Of a DNA stretch of 7,624 bases, positions 6,510-7,624 are shown piece by piece. The DNA lies in assembly GCA_002325645.1 (NCBI GenBank), contig DCSN01000166.1, positions 1 to 7,624 of the forward strand, given 5' to 3'. Each line of letters starts with the position of its first letter. The first letter of the stretch is position 1. Source of the DNA: Pseudanabaena sp. UBA1465 (GTDB lineage Bacteria; Cyanobacteriota; Cyanobacteriia; Pseudanabaenales; Pseudanabaenaceae). The notes below the pieces were generated by a model. That model searched no databases. It worked only from the letters and a program-made list of their open reading frames with translations, and was not told the origin of the DNA. The position numbers were made by a program, and so were the translations under genes.

Positions 6510-7589
6510 ATGAACATTCTGCGACATTCGTCTGACAAGCCTAAACCCCGAATAGCGATCACTATAGGTGATCCCGCAGGAATAGGGACGGAAATCGTTT
6601 TAAAAGCTCTTGCTAATCGCAATTTACTTACTCTAGATGCTGAGTTCACCGTATTTGGCGATCGCCGTTATTTAGTTGAAACTTATAAATTATTAAAAAA
6701 TTCAGAAGATCATAATATCCTAATTGCCGATCCCGATTGCTTAGAGATTGTTAATATTTCCACTGATAGTGAGATTTTCCTAGGTATTGGCAATCGTACC
6801 AGTGGGGCAGCCAGCTTTTCCTATCTAGATGCAGCGATCGCCCAAACTCTGGCAGGAAACTTTGAGGCGATCGTCACCGCACCCATCGCCAAGTCAGCAT
6901 GGAAACAGGCGGGACATGACTATGCAGGACAAACAGAGTTACTGGCGGAACGTAGTCAGGTTAATGATTTTGGGATGTTATTTGTCGGTAAATCGCCCCA
7001 TACAGATTGGGTCTTACGAGCGCTATTAGCAACGGTGCATATTCCGTTGAGTGAAGTTACTAAGCAGCTTACACCGCAACTCATTGAGCAGAAATTAGAG
7101 TTGTTACGCCGATCGCTGTTACAGGACTTTGGGATTACGCATCCACGCATTGCGATCGCGGGGATCAATCCCCATAGCGGCGAACAGGGGCAATTAGGGA
7201 TCGAGGAGCGCGACTGGCTACAACCATTAATCGATCGCTATCGTCAGCAGCATCCTCATGTGACGCTTACCAATCCGATCCCGCCCGACACGATGTGGAT
7301 CAATTCTGCCAAAGCTTGGCGCGATCGCGAGCAAGTTGGGCTTGGCTATGATGCTTATCTCGCGATGTATCACGATCAGGGTTTGATCCCCGTCAAGCTT
7401 TTAGCCTTCGATCGCGCCGTAAATACCACGATTGGTTTACCCTTTGTGCGGACATCACCCGATCACGGCACTGCCTTTGATATCGCAGGCAAAGGGATCG
7501 CTGATCCTGCTAGTACGATTGAGGCAATTAAATTAGCGATCGAACTCGCAAAAATAAGACTTAAAAATAAGACTTATAGCAATTGTTGA
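6510..7589 (+). CDS. pdxA: 4-hydroxythreonine-4-phosphate dehydrogenase
   Basis: PdxA oxidises 4-phosphohydroxy-L-threonine with NAD(P)+; the product decarboxylates and is used with deoxyxylulose 5-phosphate by PdxJ to make pyridoxine 5'-phosphate, in the cytoplasm. The 359-aa length fits the family. The N-terminal signature ITIGDPAGIGTEIVLKAL is at 17-34, and VTAPIAKSA at 122-130 is followed by AGQTELLAERS. The metal-binding histidines are recognisable: H177 in ATVHIPL, H222 in NPHSGEQGQLG and H288 in MYHDQG. The conserved C-terminal block (N305 to D332, with TSPDHGTAFDIAG) is complete. Where E. coli has GHTE the sequence is GQTE (139-142), which I believe is common outside enterobacteria. 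The final eight residues are rewritten by a 13-bp duplication, beyond the conserved core and so probably harmless. The start is backed by GGAGA 9 nt upstream. It is transcribed away from dnaA, with no partner B6 gene visible. Confidence 0.96.
   Translation: MNILRHSSDKPKPRIAITIGDPAGIGTEIVLKALANRNLLTLDAEFTVFGDRRYLVETYKLLKNSEDHNILIADPDCLEIVNISTDSEIFLGIGNRTSGAASFSYLDAAIAQTLAGNFEAIVTAPIAKSAWKQAGHDYAGQTELLAERSQVNDFGMLFVGKSPHTDWVLRALLATVHIPLSEVTKQLTPQLIEQKLELLRRSLLQDFGITHPRIAIAGINPHSGEQGQLGIEERDWLQPLIDRYRQQHPHVTLTNPIPPDTMWINSAKAWRDREQVGLGYDAYLAMYHDQGLIPVKLLAFDRAVNTTIGLPFVRTSPDHGTAFDIAGKGIADPASTIEAIKLAIELAKIRLKNKTYSNC
7551..7576. repeat. 13-bp tandem duplication at the 3' end of pdxA
   Basis: The unit AAAATAAGACTTA occurs twice back to back (7551-7563 and 7564-7576) with no mismatch. 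Since 13 is not a multiple of three, the second copy shifts the reading frame. With one copy removed the gene would end ...KIRLIAIVD with TAA; as it stands it ends ...KIRLKNKTYSNC with TGA. Confidence 0.85.
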
Positions 7590-7624
7590 TTAAACGAACC
7601 ACAAGAAAAATTTTGAAAGTGTTG
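7590..7624. other. Intergenic tail after pdxA
   Basis: Only 35 bp follow the pdxA stop before the window ends. They are A/T-rich with a short A-run/T-run (GAAAAATTTTG). I see no clear terminator stem and no start of a new gene. Confidence 0.5.

Larger units (their letters stand above)
3104..7328. repeat. HIP1 octamers (14 copies of GCGATCGC)
   Basis: Exact GCGATCGC sites start at 3104, 3836, 4082, 4447, 4682, 4922, 5009, 5585, 5838, 6099, 6658, 6834, 7152 and 7321. By chance about 0.1 would be expected in the window. HIP1 is the highly iterated palindrome of many cyanobacterial genomes. Here it falls in polA (5), the dnaA-polA spacer (1), dnaA (4) and pdxA (4); none occurs between 1 and 3103. 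Confidence 0.95.

Noticed and set aside
6956..7168. 70-codon minus-strand open frame opposite pdxA
   Set aside because: It is antisense to conserved PdxA motifs and has no independent evidence of coding.

Overview
The window looks like chromosomal DNA from a filamentous-type cyanobacterium, possibly a Pseudanabaena relative. The genus is a guess from general resemblance. The phylum call is firmer. There are 14 exact copies of the HIP1 octamer GCGATCGC between positions 3104 and 7328, far above chance. The outer-membrane porin has the cyanobacterial architecture of SLH domain, coiled coil and OprB-type barrel. DnaA and Pol I also read as cyanobacterial-type proteins.

Layout from left to right. 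Positions 1-1736 (minus) hold a porin gene whose last one or two codons are cut off by the window edge. Positions 1737-2028 are intergenic: the porin leader and a candidate -10 element, a strong factor-independent terminator for the gene to its right, and an 11-bp tandem repeat. Positions 2029-4884 (minus) encode DNA polymerase I (polA), with 5' nuclease, proofreading exonuclease and polymerase domains all carrying their catalytic residues. A 94-bp spacer follows, with a perfect 15-bp hairpin and a 9-bp tandem repeat. Positions 4979-6439 (minus) encode the replication initiator DnaA. A 70-bp divergent intergenic region separates it from pdxA (6510-7589, plus), the 4-hydroxythreonine-4-phosphate dehydrogenase of vitamin B6 synthesis.

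dnaA and polA share a strand, lie close together, and have only one convincing terminator, downstream of polA. They may form a replication transcription unit (inference). pdxA is read divergently and the porin is a separate unit, so neither has an evident functional link to replication.

No new multi-gene system is visible: all four genes are recognisable core genes. The unusual material is small-scale. It comprises a G/C-rich palindromic repeat inserted in frame in the Pol I interdomain linker, a tyrosine at the dideoxynucleotide-selectivity position of the Pol I O-helix, two similar strong hairpins, A/T-rich tandem repeats on both sides of polA, a 13-bp duplication that rewrote the PdxA C-terminus, and a HIP1 distribution that skips the porin gene. 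No tRNA, rRNA, CRISPR array, insertion sequence or convincing oriC was seen.
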